Below, piece after piece: positions 62,201 to 64,000 of a DNA stretch of 64,000 nt (its first letter is position 1; every line of letters begins with the position of its first letter). Source of the stretch: Odiellus spinosus (taxonomy: Eukaryota > Arthropoda > Arachnida > Opiliones > Phalangiidae); contig OY987227.1 of NCBI GenBank assembly GCA_963920705.1, forward strand, positions 12,689,602 to 12,753,601, in the 5' to 3' direction. A program made the position numbers and the translations under genes. The notes beneath the pieces are model-generated. The model saw nothing but the letters and a program-made list of their open reading frames with translations. It made no database searches and was not told where the DNA came from.

Positions 62201-63970
62201 GTGTTGGCTTGGGCGAGCTGAGGGGGGAAGCGGCGGGGCTGGCGTGTAGACTGCTTCCGGTCGCGCTGCCACGACGCGTACGAGAAGGAAACGTCGACAC
62301 CGTGCTGATATAATCAGAACTGGGTTAGCGCGACCAACAATTAGTACAACGGTTTTGAGATTCGGAAAACGCCACAAATAAAAATAAAACCAGGAGAAAA
62401 CCAAAATATTGTTCCCCAAGTCGGACCAAAGTTTTGGGGAAACGAGGCTCCCACCGAAAGACGCGAAAAAAAGGCAAAACTCTTCGTGCCCGCGATGAGA
62501 GCCCTTCGTCTAGACTTAAAAACAAGAAAAAGGAAAGTTTGTACTGACCCGTACGGATAGCGCCTAGGGGTCAAAGGCGAACCGTCGCTAAGAAGGTCGA
62601 AACTATACCTGAAAAAAATTGACTTATCGTTAATCCTTTCTAAGGATTAATTCGAGAAGAAAAAAAACATCGACACCAAACAACGACGAAAAAGAAAATA
62701 TGAAAAACGAAAGACTACTGCCCCCAAAACATTGGGGGCCTATAGTTTCGACTAAATCACCTGGGACCTGACCTCCCATTTACTTGGCACGTGTCCACTC
62801 TCTTCCTAGGAGGATCTGCTATTGCGTTCCCCACAAAAATATGGAATGAAGAGAATAGAGATGGAAAAAAAGGAGAAAATACATCCAAGTATAACAAACA
62901 CTCCGTAATTCCAAAATAGGTATCTCAAAAATTCACGTGACGATGACACGACCTAATTATAATGGCTAAATCAAAGCAGAGTCTACATGAAAAATGTGTA
63001 AACTTTCACCCCTCCTTGGAATCCTCGTATTTTTGGAGTTAGTAGTTTGTTGTGGGGGAGCTCTCCATAAAGAAATATGAGGTTTTCCCCTAAATAGGTG
63101 ATATTCCCATAACACGAAGAATAGAGTAAAATCAGCTACCATCGTGAAGACAAAATTTAACATGGGCTTTAAGATAGCAGCGTTCATTGGTTAAAAAACC
63201 CGTGATGCATATTACAATCAACCGATACTACTCTACTTAAAGGGTAAAGAACATCCATAGCCAGGGTGGAAAAAAAGGATTTTAACGTAAAAGAACTGAC
63301 CAGTAACCTCTTATTGTAATACTGATATTACAAGAGTGATAATTTAAAATGGGTTCGGATTTTAAACTTGGCATTTGCCTAATCAAACCACGTTATTAAC
63401 CAGCCCCTCCATTACGATCTTTAGGATAAAACCCCAACTCTTTAGGGATGTTCCCCAAAATAAACCAATACAAGGCGTTAAAAATACGAAGAACCATACG
63501 AAAAAGGCGAACTTGTGTTCTCAAACGAGAACGAAGCAATACCAATTAAAAGAAGAAAAATAACTTGTCACCGTCACTTTTAAGTACAAATAGATTTAAA
63601 TACCCAAAACACTCCCAGTTTCTGAACGGTTTCTGATAATTATTTCAGTTTCGTCTTCGTACGATGGTTTCCGCCTTTTGCGGTCCAAAAGCAAAAAGTA
63701 GATAACTTTCTCCGTATTATGACTGAATAGAATTAAAACTCAGTTAAGAAACTAAACAAACTAAGATTGTCGGTCAAAGATGAAGGAAATGGAAACGATA
63801 CTAACGCGGCGCATAACAAATCTTGCACAAGTTTTTCCCGGTCTTTAAAGCACCCCAAAGAAGTCATACTAGAGAGAACGTCGGGGTCTATATCACTGGC
63901 GGTAGGAATTATGTGAGTCTGAACCACTTCTTTCATCGGAAGTTCTAATTCTAAATCGGTTTTGTTTCCG
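59293..63970 (-). CDS. BRSK: BRSK / SAD kinase (sugar-free frosting), C-terminal half, 5' end off the window
   Basis: Serine/threonine kinase of the AMPK-related family that controls neuronal polarity and presynaptic assembly. Exons read on this strand: 63970-about 63802, 63722-63613, 62815-62761, 62608-62549, 62304-62060, 61984-61936, 61405-61282, 60316-60088 and 59666-59293, about 470 residues. In order they encode the UBA region ([30 protein letters not shown]), PPRKRVDTC, a Ser/Pro-rich linker, [15 protein letters not shown], then the KA1 domain ([64 protein letters not shown]) and a Ser-rich tail ending NRPKDKV. Phases agree at all junctions except between the first two exons, where the donor could be 63801, 63796 or 63817 and none fits perfectly. 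The kinase domain is beyond 64000. The KA1 domain has a loop of about 25 residues after FHVDI, longer than in vertebrate BRSK. Confidence 0.95.
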
Positions 63971-64000
63971 CTGTGGGGAAAAAAATGGTATTTTAACATC

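Noticed and set aside
1-64000. tRNA or rRNA genes
   Set aside because: I scanned for GGTTCGAATCC-type T-arms and cloverleaf partners and found none; the few GGTTCGAA matches (13.91 and 48.32 kb) have no matching arms.

Overview
The window is a stretch of AT-rich animal nuclear DNA, most likely from an insect. It has spliceosomal GT-AG introns, GA/TA microsatellites, long A/T homopolymers, minisatellites and small palindromic (MITE-like) elements. The recognisable genes are arthropod-type: a Hip14/ZDHHC17 palmitoyltransferase and a BRSK/SAD (sugar-free frosting) kinase. The species cannot be fixed from sequence alone.

Layout. From 1 to about 28.8 kb I recognise no protein-coding exon. This part is non-coding DNA with simple repeats, a 36-bp minisatellite (7.84-8.33 kb), several palindromic elements (13.4-14.0, 16.3, 19.6-20.0, 20.7-20.9, 22.2-22.5 kb) and a CpG-dense block at 23.86-24.56 kb that may be a promoter or untranslated first exon. 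At 28818-32243 lies a complete PIF/Harbinger DNA transposon. It has 252-bp terminal inverted repeats differing at two positions by eye, a TTA target-site duplication, a 3-exon MADF-BESS accessory protein (+ strand) and a 2-exon DDE transposase (- strand); both reading frames are open. From 32.25 to 47.6 kb there is again no recognisable gene. This part carries a 31-bp array (37.9-38.4 kb) related to the 36-bp one, and a 32-bp array (39.2-39.8 kb).

The right part is genic. A 279-bp imperfect palindrome (47590-47868) lies upstream of a compact divergent promoter near 48.65 kb. Rightward from this promoter runs Hip14 (48688-52244, 11 coding exons, 624 residues). Leftward there is a possible small unidentified gene (48073-48614). 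After a long non-coding stretch (52.2-59.3 kb), part of which is strongly T/G-rich on the + strand, the C-terminal half of a BRSK kinase gene is read on the - strand (59293-63970). Its kinase domain lies beyond the right edge. Hip14 and BRSK are convergent. Both families act in neurons (synaptic palmitoylation; synapse and polarity control), but nothing here shows that they are co-regulated.

The strongest finding is the young, apparently intact Harbinger element. The others of most interest are the possible overlooked gene sharing the Hip14 promoter, the family of GTTCACAC-ended palindromic elements, and the related minisatellites.
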